DNA from: UBA5420 sp964485345
GTDB taxonomy: Bacteria > Bacillota > Limnochordia > Darwinibacteriales > Darwinibacteriaceae
Direction: 5' to 3'
Length of the DNA: 9,804 nucleotides
NCBI GenBank assembly: GCA_964485345.1
Contig: CAZAJB010000079.1
Span: 1-9,804, forward strand
Numbering within the stretch: position 1 is the stretch's first letter; each line of letters begins with the position of its first letter. The notes beneath the pieces were generated by a model. It was given only the letters and a program-made list of their open reading frames with translations, did no database searches and had not been told where the DNA came from. The position numbers and the translations under genes are program-made. Shown here piece by piece: positions 1 to 7,409 of the stretch.

Positions 1-9
1 GTTTTCGCG

Positions 10-53
10 AAGCGCCAAAGAGGAATTCATGTAGATTTCCCTTGGCGCTTTTT
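10..53 (+). terminator. Rho-independent terminator of an upstream gene
   Basis: A 9-bp perfect inverted repeat (AAGCGCCAA at 10-18, TTGGCGCTT at 42-50) surrounds a 23-nt loop and runs into a T tract at 49-53. The inner loop can add a short GGA/TCC pairing. This is the usual shape of an intrinsic terminator on the + strand. It probably ends transcription of a gene left of the window, which would insulate the operon that follows. The loop is longer than typical, which lowers certainty slightly. Confidence 0.7.
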
Positions 54-77
54 GCGTTAAGGATTCGCTCTTTTCGG

Positions 78-243
78 ATGGCATACGAGGTGCAGCCTGT
101 GCAACTCACTTTCCGCATCCTTGATGCTCAGGAATACATCGTTTCGCAATAACATGGTTGCCTGGGACCATAAGCAATGGAATGTATCACCTGCAACTCT
201 GATTAATGCTCTCATTATCAATGCGTTTGCCGATCGGCCCTAG
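78..243 (+). pseudogene. Remnant of IS1634/DUF4277-type transposase, N-terminal fragment
   Basis: Two adjacent reading frames join into one plausible transposase N-terminus. An ATG at 78 opens a frame reading MAYEVQPVQLTFRILDAQ and onward to a TAA at 150-152. From about 145 the frame shifted by one reads NNMVAWDHKQWNVSPATL followed by INALIINAFADRP, then stops at TAG 241-243. The order 'MV.WD..Q...SP.T...ALIIN...R.P' resembles, from memory, the N-terminal DUF4277 region of IS1634-family transposases, which normally continues as 'LYRVEEFY'. Here that continuation and the whole DDE catalytic domain are missing. One frameshift plus truncation makes it a dead fragment. No Shine-Dalgarno sequence precedes the ATG. 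The family call rests on motif recall, not on a search. Confidence 0.45.
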
Positions 244-599
244 GGGAAGAAGGTCAACTCCGGGGAGTGAAATGTACGGCCGTCATTTCGGTTATATCTC
301 CGCAAACGAGGCAAAGACGTGCGAATACGTTTGACGCGAGCTTGATTCAAAGGGTCCGCCGTAGGCTGGCTTTGGATATTCGTCAAATCGTGCGTAATTT
401 CGACCGGGCAAGGTCGTAACATAGGCTGATGAGTGCCGAGGACATGCAAAGAAGCAAACAGTCAGGAACCACCTATACCCATGAATCTGTACATGACTGA
501 GAGAGCTAAACCCGTCCCAGTACCCGCCTTAGACACTATAGGGTCTTTCTATGACTGTCCTCCTAATCCAACTTCGTATGGCGTACGAATGCAAAATCA
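244..599. other. Intergenic stretch with no recognisable gene
   Basis: No convincing coding region, tRNA or riboswitch was seen on either strand. The short open frames here (for example 240-449 on the minus strand and 433-615 on the plus strand) lack ribosome sites and resemble no family I know. The stretch follows directly after the transposase fragment, so it may be insertion-element or other decayed DNA. It contains a near-perfect palindrome at 269-289 and a small inverted repeat (TTCGTA/TACGAA) at 573-589. Confidence 0.5.
269..289. repeat. Near-perfect 21-nt palindrome
   Basis: GAAATG (269-274), one unpaired T, ACGG (276-279) is followed immediately by CCGT (280-283) and CATTTC (284-289). 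The two halves are reverse complements except for the single extra base. With no loop it is more like a protein-binding palindrome or a chance cruciform than an RNA hairpin. There is no T tract after it, so it is not a terminator. Function is unknown. Confidence 0.5.
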
Positions 600-628
600 T
601 TTACACTATTGTTAGGCAGAAGTAATAT
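600..628 (+). promoter_or_regulatory. Candidate sigma-A promoter of the peptide-utilisation operon
   Basis: TTTACA at 600-605 matches five of six bases of the -35 consensus. After exactly 17 bases comes TAATAT at 623-628, matching four of six bases of the -10 consensus. Transcription would begin near 635, giving a leader of about 118 nt before the TTG start at 753. It is the best-spaced promoter I found upstream of the first transporter gene. The -10 match is imperfect, so another start point is possible. Confidence 0.45.
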
Positions 629-718
629 TTGAAGGGAAGGGATTGATGCTTTCCACGCATTTACTGTGAAAAATACTTGGTTTTCGTAATGAAAAGCGAA
701 CGGAAGAGATCGGGATGG

Positions 719-733
719 TTGAAAACGATTGAA
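719..733 (+). promoter_or_regulatory. cre-like catabolite-repression operator
   Basis: TTGAAAACGATTGAA fits 14 of 15 positions of the Bacillota cre consensus WTGNAANCGNWWNCA, missing only the C at 732. It lies downstream of the candidate promoter and just before the ribosome site, where CcpA binding would act as a roadblock. This would suit a peptide-catabolism operon repressed by preferred carbon sources. The stricter symmetric consensus fits less well in its right half, and the call assumes that the host has CcpA. Confidence 0.35.
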
Positions 734-752
734 CATTCGAGGAGGGTTAATA

Positions 753-2333
753 TTGAAGAAGTTTGTAGTGCTCTTTCTTGTTGGACTACTCGTATTAGGA
801 ACCAGCTCTGTGTATGCTGCAACAGATAACATCTTGCGTTTAGGTGGAGATTATGGAGCGGATGGCCATCTTGATGCCATGAAATCGACCTATCCGCGGG
901 TAGCGACACCCTATAGCTATGTAGTAGAACCATTGATGGGTCAACGCCCTCACACCTTTGAAATGTATCCTTTGTTGGTTAAAGATTTTCCCACAGTCAG
1001 TGAAGATGCGCTAACCTACACCTTTGAGTTGAAGGAAGGCATTAAGTTTCACGATGGACAAGAACTCACCTCTGCAGATGTGGAATACACCTTTAACCGG
1101 TTCTTTGATCCTGCGACGAACTGCCTCAACACCTGGATGATCGACTATATCTTGGGTGCTGTAGAAATGATGGAAGGAAAGGTAGACTATCTTGAAGGCT
1201 TTACAGTCATTGATGATTACAAGTTCTCAATTACCTTAGCCAGTCCATTCTCAGGCTTCAGTCATGCTTTGGCCAATGCGTACCTAGGTATTGTTCCCCA
1301 AGGTGCCCACTCCGCAGCTGGCGATCGCTGGGGTATCGACACACTCGTCGGTACGGGCCCCTTTGTTTTTGAAAGATTGGATTCAGACATTAAAGTCGTC
1401 ATGGCAGCTAACCCCAACTACAATCATAACGTCTTTAATGGTCGCACTCTAAGACCTAGCGTGGACAAAGTTGAGTTTTACAATATGGATGAGAATACTC
1501 GTTATCTAGAGTTCGAAGCCGGAACTCTCGACTATACAGGTCTCAGCCTAACGATGGCTCAGGAGTACATGGCGAACTCGGAATATGCCAAAAACGTAAA
1601 GATTCAACCTACCTTGGGATCCCAGTTCTTTTCCCTAAACAGCAGTATTCCACCACTGGACAACCCCAAGGTTCGCGAAGCCATCGCTTATGTATTCGAT
1701 AACAGAAAAATCGGTGAGTTATATTTCAAAGGGTTGTGGCCAGCAATTAGCAATATATTGCCTCCAGGTGTACCTGGGCATGATCCTGACTTACCATTCT
1801 TTGATTACAACCCCGAGAAAGCAAGGGCACTATTGGCTGAAGCAGGTTACCCCGATGGTATCGAAATCGAAATGACCACTGTGGGTACAGGTACTACGTA
1901 TCAACTCTACCAGATCATGCAGCAAGATTTTGCCGCTGGGGGTATTACCGCCAATATTGATCAGGTGGAGAGCGGCGTTTGGTTTGATAAGCGGTCGACA
2001 GGTAATGTTCAGTCCTTTATGGCTGACTGGACACCAAGCTATCCAACGGCAGACACCTTTGTGTACGGTTTCTTCCACAGCTCTTCTGCCGACTTCCTAT
2101 CCACCGGCCATAGGAATCCTGAATTTGATGCCAAGGTTATGGCTGCAAGAGCCATTGCGGACCGTGATGAAGCCCAGAAGGCTTACGCTGAGTTAGAACG
2201 ATACTTGAGCCATGAAGCGTTTATTGCTATCCCTGGTTGGAACATGGCCAGTGTATTTCTTCTGCAGGATAGAGTGTCAAATGTGGTGGACGTGAATGTA
2301 GATGGTCTTCCGTTTGCCGTTATAGAACACTAA
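753..2333 (+). CDS. Peptide ABC transporter, family-5 substrate-binding protein
   Basis: Extracytoplasmic receptor (SBP_bac_5, the DppA/OppA fold) that captures peptides or related solutes for the permease encoded downstream. The chosen start is TTG 753, six bases after GGAGGG (741-746); the in-frame TTG at 729 lies upstream of that ribosome site. The 526-residue product begins MKKFVVLFLVGLL, a classic signal peptide with cleavage predicted at VYA|A (residues 22/23). There is no lipobox cysteine, so it should be a soluble Sec product, not a lipoprotein. Family hallmarks seen are the 'YTFELKEGIKFHDGQ' strand, 'GTGPFVFERL', 'NPKVREAIAYVFDNRKI' and 'YNPEKARALLAEAGYPDG'. Length is normal for the family. 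It is first in the operon and separated from the permeases by tandem hairpins, which would favour higher expression of the binding protein. Substrate cannot be read from sequence; peptides are inferred from the neighbours. Confidence 0.93.
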   Translation: MKKFVVLFLVGLLVLGTSSVYAATDNILRLGGDYGADGHLDAMKSTYPRVATPYSYVVEPLMGQRPHTFEMYPLLVKDFPTVSEDALTYTFELKEGIKFHDGQELTSADVEYTFNRFFDPATNCLNTWMIDYILGAVEMMEGKVDYLEGFTVIDDYKFSITLASPFSGFSHALANAYLGIVPQGAHSAAGDRWGIDTLVGTGPFVFERLDSDIKVVMAANPNYNHNVFNGRTLRPSVDKVEFYNMDENTRYLEFEAGTLDYTGLSLTMAQEYMANSEYAKNVKIQPTLGSQFFSLNSSIPPLDNPKVREAIAYVFDNRKIGELYFKGLWPAISNILPPGVPGHDPDLPFFDYNPEKARALLAEAGYPDGIEIEMTTVGTGTTYQLYQIMQQDFAAGGITANIDQVESGVWFDKRSTGNVQSFMADWTPSYPTADTFVYGFFHSSSADFLSTGHRNPEFDAKVMAARAIADRDEAQKAYAELERYLSHEAFIAIPGWNMASVFLLQDRVSNVVDVNVDGLPFAVIEH

Positions 2334-2343
2334 ACGGCGAAAC

Positions 2344-2367
2344 CATTGTTCTTTAACGAGGACAATG
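2344..2367 (+). other. RNA hairpin directly after the binding-protein gene
   Basis: CATTGTTCTT (2344-2353) pairs with GAGGACAATG (2358-2367), ten pairs of which two are G-U, around a four-base loop TAAC. No T tract follows, so on its own it is not a terminator. It sits between the stop codon at 2333 and the stronger GC-rich hairpin at 2383, and could protect the 3' end of the upstream message. Confidence 0.45.
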
Positions 2368-2382
2368 TCTGTACAAATTCGG

Positions 2383-2410
2383 GGCGCCGCCATGGCGGCG
2401 CCTTTGATTT
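2383..2410 (+). terminator. GC-rich hairpin with T-rich tail, likely attenuator between binding protein and permease genes
   Basis: GGCGCCGCC (2383-2391) and GGCGGCGCC (2394-2402) are perfect reverse complements separated by AT, followed by TTTGATTT (2403-2410). The stem is very stable, but the T run is short and interrupted, which suggests partial termination or an RNA-processing and stability stop. Such structures after binding-protein genes are a known way to make more receptor than permease. The next gene follows at once with its own ribosome site, so full termination would require a second promoter, and I see no strong one. Confidence 0.6.
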
Positions 2411-2431
2411 CGCATAAAGGTGGAATGTCCT

Positions 2432-3364
2432 TTGCTTAAATACACGACAGAGCGTATCTTACAATCTGTTCTGGTTTTAGTTGGCGTAACGCTAATCACG
2501 TTTATACTTCTCAATGTTGTTCCCGGTGATCCAGTTCTGATTATGCTAGATAAGCGAGCTGATCAGCTGACCATTGATCGTGTACGTCATGAACTAGGTC
2601 TCGATCGACCTCTTCCAGTTCAGTACATTGACTTTATCAAAAATGCAGTACAAGGGGATCTCGGCACTTCGTATTTTAAGAACCGCCCTGTAACCGAGCT
2701 ACTTACCAACGCTTTTAAGTCAACGGCGAAACTGGGGTTATTAACCTTGTCGTTTTCGCTTCCCCTGAGTATTACCATGGGTATTTTGGCCGCTGTCTTT
2801 CGAGGTAAGATTATTGACCGAATTATTATGTTTTTGGCCATGCTCTTCATGTCGATTCCTGGGATTTGGTTGGCCATGGTCTTACAACTCTTTATGGGGG
2901 TACGACTTAGAATACTGCCCATTTCCGGCAACGCTACATTACAACACTATATTCTTCCTGTTATTGTTCTTGCCATTGGCTATGCAGGCGGTGCTTCCCG
3001 TCTGATTCGAAACAATATTATCGATTCTCTAGGGCAGGACTACGTAACAACGGCCCGTTCGAAGGGTGTGCCAGAGTTCTTTGTTGTTATACAGCATGTT
3101 CTGAAAAACGCCGCCATTCCCGTGGTTACATTGATTGGCATTCAGCTACGATCAGCTTTAGGCGGGGCAATGATTATTGAGACAATATTTTCCCAGCATG
3201 GTTTGGGCAAGCTCGCTATCGATGCCATTAATTCCCGCGATTTGCCCCTAATTCAAGGTAACGTAGTCTATACGGCAGTGGTCTTTGTAGTCATTAACCT
3301 CATCGTGGACTTGGTCTATGGTCTTTTGGACCCACGGGTTCGATTAGTGGAAGGTGATAGCTAG
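2432..3364 (+). CDS. dppB: Peptide ABC transporter permease, DppB/OppB type
   Basis: First membrane subunit of the peptide importer; it pairs with the next gene product to form the channel. I choose TTG 2432, because AAAGGTGG (2416-2423) lies eight bases upstream and the protein then starts MLKYTTERILQS, the usual opening of this family. A GTG at 2420 would put the start inside the ribosome site. The 310-residue product has the N-terminal membrane helix and periplasmic 'VVPGDP' motif, several hydrophobic helices, and the EAA cytoplasmic coupling loop at about residues 203-227 (DYVTTARSKGVPEFFVVIQ...) that docks on the ATPases. Length is typical. Its stop overlaps the next start by one base, so translation is probably coupled. 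Dipeptide versus oligopeptide specificity cannot be decided. Confidence 0.93.
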   Translation: MLKYTTERILQSVLVLVGVTLITFILLNVVPGDPVLIMLDKRADQLTIDRVRHELGLDRPLPVQYIDFIKNAVQGDLGTSYFKNRPVTELLTNAFKSTAKLGLLTLSFSLPLSITMGILAAVFRGKIIDRIIMFLAMLFMSIPGIWLAMVLQLFMGVRLRILPISGNATLQHYILPVIVLAIGYAGGASRLIRNNIIDSLGQDYVTTARSKGVPEFFVVIQHVLKNAAIPVVTLIGIQLRSALGGAMIIETIFSQHGLGKLAIDAINSRDLPLIQGNVVYTAVVFVVINLIVDLVYGLLDPRVRLVEGDS

Positions 3365-4272
3365 TGAATTTGTTTACGAGCAAGCAAAAGTTGTATGCAG
3401 AAATGGGCGTTGCGGATGTTATAAAGGATACGGGTCTTTATAAGGACGCCTGGCGTCGCTTGAAGAAATCGCCCCCGGCACTGATTGCACTTGGTTTTAT
3501 TGTCTTTATTGTGCTTTTGGCACTTTTTGGTCCTTACATTGTGCCACATGATCCAAATTACACCGATATATCCAATATGCTGAGACCCCCTTCGTCTACC
3601 CACTGGTTTGGCACGGATCAATTAGGACGAGACATTTTTTCCCGGGTTATCGTGGGCACCCGCATATCGTTGTTCATTGGGGTTGTGGCGGAACTCATTG
3701 CCTTAACCCTTGGAGTCGTTATCGGATCCATTGCGGGATTCTTCGGTGGCTGGGTTGACAAGGTCATTTCTCGACTCATTGAGATTTTAAGCTCATTTCC
3801 TTTACTCCTTTTTGCCCTTGCCATCATGATGATTCTTGGCCCAGGGATCATGAATATCTTCATTGCCATAGGGCTATTGGGCTGGACGAACGTGGCACGT
3901 CTAATTCGTGGACAAGTCATGCGTCTGAAAACAAGTGAGTATGTTCTAGCTGGCAGGGCTGCTGGACAAGGAGAAATGAAAATTATTTTCAAACACGTCA
4001 TTCCAAACTGCATGTCAACGATCATCGTTATCTTGACGATGGACATCCCTAGTATGATCATGACGGAGACATTCTTCAGTTTTATCGGTATGGGTGTGCG
4101 TCCTCCCCATGCTAGTTGGGGTAAAATGCTTGCCGAATCGCGTATGCACATGCGTGCTGCGCCAACGTATAGCATTTTCTCAGGCTTGCTTCTGATGCTC
4201 ACGGTATTAGCCTTCAATACGTTTGGCGATGCTTTGCGCGATGCACTTGATCCAAGATTGAAGAACAAATAA
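3364..4272 (+). CDS. dppC: Peptide ABC transporter permease, DppC/OppC type
   Basis: Second membrane subunit of the importer. It starts at GTG 3364, sharing the G of the previous TAG stop, with GGAAGGTG about eight bases upstream. The 302-residue protein has the cytoplasmic N-terminal tail typical of OppC-like subunits (OppC_N region, 'DAWRRLKKSPPALIALGFI' around residues 28-46), the motif 'HWFGTDQLGRDIFSRVIVGTR' near 80-100, further transmembrane helices, and the EAA coupling loop at about 192-216 (SEYVLAGRAAGQGEMKIIFK...). It ends 'DALDPRLKNK', the usual C-terminus of the family. It lies between dppB and the ATPase genes. No anomaly was seen. Confidence 0.94.
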   Translation: MNLFTSKQKLYAEMGVADVIKDTGLYKDAWRRLKKSPPALIALGFIVFIVLLALFGPYIVPHDPNYTDISNMLRPPSSTHWFGTDQLGRDIFSRVIVGTRISLFIGVVAELIALTLGVVIGSIAGFFGGWVDKVISRLIEILSSFPLLLFALAIMMILGPGIMNIFIAIGLLGWTNVARLIRGQVMRLKTSEYVLAGRAAGQGEMKIIFKHVIPNCMSTIIVILTMDIPSMIMTETFFSFIGMGVRPPHASWGKMLAESRMHMRAAPTYSIFSGLLLMLTVLAFNTFGDALRDALDPRLKNK

Positions 4273-4285
4273 AGCGGTGAATAGA

Positions 4286-5290
4286 ATGATAAAACAAAGG
4301 CTTTTAGAAGTTGAGAACTTGCATACGTATTTTTACCTTGATAATGGAGTTTTGAAAGCTATTAACGGCATCTCTTTTGGGTTGGAAAAAGGAGAGACCT
4401 TTGCACTTGTAGGTGAGTCGGGGTGTGGAAAGAGCTTAACAGCTAACTCGATCATGGGCCTTGTGCCTACCCCTGGCAAAGTGGTGGAGGGCAGAATCCT
4501 TTTGGAAGGCGAAGATCTACTCCAAAAGAGTAAGAAGGAAATGCGCCAAGTTCGCGGTTCGCGTATTGCCATGGTTTTTCAGGAGCCCATGACAGCTTTG
4601 AACCCCGTTTTCACCATCGGGTGGCAAATTGTGGAGACCTTGAAGTATCATCAGAAGGATATGACACAGGCGCAAGCCCGAGAACGGGCGATCGAACTTC
4701 TTGATCTTCTGCGTATTCCCTTGCCTAGGCAACGTTTCAGGGAGTATCCGCATCAACTTTCTGGCGGTATGCGCCAAAGGGTTGTCATTGCCATTGCTCT
4801 TGCTTGTAACCCCGACTTGTTGATCTGTGATGAACCAACTACAGCGCTTGATGTTACGGTGCAGGCTCAGATCTTGGATTTGCTTGGAGAACTCCAAGAT
4901 GAGCTTGGTATGAGCATCATAATGATTACCCACAACCTAGGGGTGGTCTCGGAAATGGCTGATAGAGTTGGAATCATGTACGCAGGGAAAATCGTTGAGC
5001 AAAGAGCCACAAGAGAGCTCTTTACAAATCCCCACCATCCCTATACTGAGGCCTTGCTAAACTCAGTACCGCAGATCGTGGAAGGGGCCGAAGAGCATGA
5101 GCTTTATCAAATCCGTGGCATGGTGCCGAATTTGTTGAAGGAACATCAAGGCTGTCTTTTTGCGCCCCGATGTGATTATGCTAAGCGAATCTGTTTTTCT
5201 GTGGTTCCTAAAGAAAAAGAAGTGGGTGGCGGAAAAGTAGTTTGTCATCGGTATGATGAGGAGGTAGATTTCGATGCTCTATCATCGTGA
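4286..5290 (+). CDS. dppD: Peptide ABC transporter ATP-binding protein, DppD/OppD type
   Basis: One of two cytoplasmic ATPases that power uptake. ATG 4286 is preferred because AAGCGGTGA (4272-4280) ends five bases before it; an in-frame GTG at 4277 lies within that ribosome site. In the 334-residue product I see Walker A GESGCGKS (43-50), Q-loop Gln99, signature LSGGMRQR (158-165), Walker B LLICDE (178-183) and the switch His216 in 'THN'. The C-terminal oligopeptide-transporter extension has four cysteines (290, 296, 303, 320) in the pattern C-x5-C-x6-C-x16-C, which in related OppD-type proteins is associated with an iron-sulfur cluster. All catalytic motifs are intact. It overlaps the next gene by 17 bases, and translational coupling is likely. 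Confidence 0.94.
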   Translation: MIKQRLLEVENLHTYFYLDNGVLKAINGISFGLEKGETFALVGESGCGKSLTANSIMGLVPTPGKVVEGRILLEGEDLLQKSKKEMRQVRGSRIAMVFQEPMTALNPVFTIGWQIVETLKYHQKDMTQAQARERAIELLDLLRIPLPRQRFREYPHQLSGGMRQRVVIAIALACNPDLLICDEPTTALDVTVQAQILDLLGELQDELGMSIIMITHNLGVVSEMADRVGIMYAGKIVEQRATRELFTNPHHPYTEALLNSVPQIVEGAEEHELYQIRGMVPNLLKEHQGCLFAPRCDYAKRICFSVVPKEKEVGGGKVVCHRYDEEVDFDALSS

Positions 5291-6275
5291 GAACGCGATT
5301 TTGCAGGTCGAAGACCTTTGCACCCATTTCCCTGTTCCTAAGAAAAGATATTTTGAAAAGCGTCAGTCAGTAAAGGCCGTGAATGGGGTCAGTTTTTCTG
5401 TCCGCGAAGGGGAGACTGTAGCGGTTGTAGGAGAATCGGGTTGCGGTAAAACAACGCTAGGTCTTACAATAATGAAGCTTCTGAACCCCACCTCAGGGCA
5501 CATCCATTTTCAAGGTCATGATATTACCCATTACAACCACAAAGAGATGCGTCCTTTAAGGAAAGATATTCAGATCATTTTTCAGGATCCCTATGCCTCC
5601 CTTGATCCGCGCCAGACGGTGGAGGAGATTATTAGTGAGCCCATTCGTACACAGCGAACCTTGCCGTCCGAAAGGGCGATTCTAGAACGGGTTCTGGAGC
5701 TGATGGATGAATGCGGCCTGGAGCGGTCTTACATCAATCGCTATCCCCACGAGTTCTCTGGCGGACAAAGACAACGTATTGGAATTGCAAGGGCTCTCTC
5801 GTTAGAACCCAAATTAATCGTCTGCGATGAGCCCGTTTCTGCTTTGGATGTCTCCATCCAGTCCCAAATCCTCAATTTACTCAGGCGGATCAAAGAACGC
5901 CGCAATCTTTCTTTGCTTTTCATTTCTCACGATTTGGCGGTAGTGCATTACATTGCTGATAGCGTTGTGGTGATGTATTTAGGTAAGATTGTGGAGATGG
6001 GGAGTAAGAAAGCTATTTATCGGAATACACGTCACCCCTATACACAGGCACTTCTCTCTTCAGTACCCCAGATCTCTGGAGAGAATGCGCAGCGGATTCT
6101 CTTGGAAGGGGATATGCCAAGCCCTGTCAATCCGCCTGAGGGTTGTCTGTTCCATACCCGTTGTCCTATGGCGATCGATCGTTGCCACTCTGAGGTTCCT
6201 GAGCTAAAGGAAGTGGAACCCGGACACTTTGTAGCCTGCTGGTTAGCTTCCGTGGGAAGCGAGGAGGTTTCGTGA
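5274..6275 (+). CDS. dppF: Peptide ABC transporter ATP-binding protein, DppF/OppF type
   Basis: Second ATPase of the importer, forming a heterodimer with the previous product. It starts at ATG 5274 inside the end of dppD, with GAGGAGGT (5258-5265) eight bases upstream. The 333-residue protein shows Walker A GESGCGKT (53-60), Q-loop Gln104 in 'FQDPYASLDPR', signature FSGGQRQR (161-168), Walker B LIVCDE (181-186) and switch His219 ('SHDLAVV'). The 'QDPYASLDPR' motif is characteristic of the OppF/DppF branch. The C-terminus carries cysteines 291, 297, 304 and 322 in the same spacing pattern as its partner. The TGA stop shares a base with the next gene's ATG, which ties the serine hydrolase to the transporter translationally. 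Confidence 0.94.
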   Translation: MLYHRENAILQVEDLCTHFPVPKKRYFEKRQSVKAVNGVSFSVREGETVAVVGESGCGKTTLGLTIMKLLNPTSGHIHFQGHDITHYNHKEMRPLRKDIQIIFQDPYASLDPRQTVEEIISEPIRTQRTLPSERAILERVLELMDECGLERSYINRYPHEFSGGQRQRIGIARALSLEPKLIVCDEPVSALDVSIQSQILNLLRRIKERRNLSLLFISHDLAVVHYIADSVVVMYLGKIVEMGSKKAIYRNTRHPYTQALLSSVPQISGENAQRILLEGDMPSPVNPPEGCLFHTRCPMAIDRCHSEVPELKEVEPGHFVACWLASVGSEEVS

Positions 6276-7375
6276 TGTCGACGATGCAACGAGCATTGGT
6301 GTTTGTCCTTGCCTTCTACGCCGTTTTGGCATGTAGCGTCTTAGGGCTTGCAAACACCAACGTGGCCGAACTTTCACTTCTAGATGAGGAAGAGCTATTG
6401 AGTGCACTGGATCAAGATGCTCGTTCGTTCTTTGAGGATAAGGGTTTTATCGGCATGGCTGTCGCGGTTGTCAAAGATGGTCATGTTGCCTATCTGAACT
6501 ATGGCGAAGTGGAAAAAGGCGGTGATGCCATTACTGAGCACACCATTTTTGAAATCGCTTCCCTTACCAAAATCTTTACGGGCACGTTGCTTGCCGATCT
6601 TTCACTTCAAGACGTAGTGGGTTTAGATACCCCTCTCAACCAGTTTTTCCCTGATGCCAAGACCTATAAAGATGGTGTGGAGGTGACCCTCAGTCATCTG
6701 GCGACCCATTCTTCCGGTTTCTCTAGGGATGTTGCGGCCATAAATCCCATGAATCCTTTTGCGAATTTTTCAAGGGCTGATATGGAGAATTATCTGACTT
6801 TCAATGCTCCTCGCAGAGTTCCAGGCACAGCTTACGAATACTCCAACCTGGGTATGGCTATCCTGGGTGAAGCCTTGGGCGATGCTTTTGGGTCGACGTA
6901 TGCCGAAGCTTTGAAGGAACGCATCTTGGCTAAGCTTGACATGGACTCATCTGCTTTTGAGCTCGATGAACACCGAATGGAGCGGAAAGCAAAACCCCAC
7001 TTGGAACGTGGCACACCTGCTCGGAGCTGGGATTTCGATGCACTCCGAGCTGCGGGTGGTCTCAGAAGTACCACCCGTGATTTAGCCCGCTTTATGGCAG
7101 CCAATGTGGGTGGCTTTACCTGTGATGAAGATTTGAGTAAGGCAATGCATCTTGCTCAAGAGATTCACTTCAGGGGTCAGCGTAGCGTAGGACTCGGTTG
7201 GCACATTGGAATAGAGCCTTACGGAAGAATCTTTGATCACAATGGTCTTGTGGGCGGCTATTGCTCAACAATTGTCATTTGTCCCGCTCAAGGAGTTGGG
7301 GTAGTTGTATTGGTGAATAATGCCGGCTCTGTAGACGGACTTGCACGAAGTCTGTTGGCTAAACTCGCGAAATAA
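6275..7375 (+). CDS. Exported serine hydrolase, beta-lactamase/S12 peptidase family
   Basis: Probable secreted acyl-serine hydrolase (D,D-peptidase, D-aminopeptidase or esterase type). ATG 6275 overlaps the dppF stop as TGATG and sits seven bases after GAGGAGG (6261-6267). The 366-residue protein begins with a hydrophobic signal segment (about residues 5-25). A VLAC sequence could be a weak lipobox, while GLA|N is a possible signal peptidase I site. Catalytic elements are all present: SLTK (96-99, nucleophile Ser96 and Lys99), YSN (189-191) and HNG (322-324) in place of KTG. There is no class A Glu motif, so this is not evidence of antibiotic resistance. Its position behind a peptide transporter suggests that it cleaves peptides outside the membrane before uptake. 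The exact substrate, including whether it prefers D-residues, is not determinable. Confidence 0.88.
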   Translation: MSTMQRALVFVLAFYAVLACSVLGLANTNVAELSLLDEEELLSALDQDARSFFEDKGFIGMAVAVVKDGHVAYLNYGEVEKGGDAITEHTIFEIASLTKIFTGTLLADLSLQDVVGLDTPLNQFFPDAKTYKDGVEVTLSHLATHSSGFSRDVAAINPMNPFANFSRADMENYLTFNAPRRVPGTAYEYSNLGMAILGEALGDAFGSTYAEALKERILAKLDMDSSAFELDEHRMERKAKPHLERGTPARSWDFDALRAAGGLRSTTRDLARFMAANVGGFTCDEDLSKAMHLAQEIHFRGQRSVGLGWHIGIEPYGRIFDHNGLVGGYCSTIVICPAQGVGVVVLVNNAGSVDGLARSLLAKLAK

Positions 7376-7409
7376 CCTTACCTTACTTTAGACTAGGAGG
7401 CGTATCTAC

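Noticed and set aside
240..449. 69-residue minus-strand open frame rich in Arg and Pro
   Set aside because: No ribosome site or known motif; the composition looks like chance coding in decayed DNA.
433..615. 60-residue plus-strand open frame upstream of the operon
   Set aside because: No ribosome site, no family resemblance, and its end overlaps the candidate promoter.
729..752. TTG 729 as start of the binding protein
   Set aside because: It lies upstream of the strong GGAGGG site, and the extra residues would precede a normal MKK signal peptide.
3618..4268. 216-residue open frame on the minus strand
   Set aside because: It lies wholly opposite dppC, which has complete family motifs. It has no ribosome site and no recognisable domain.
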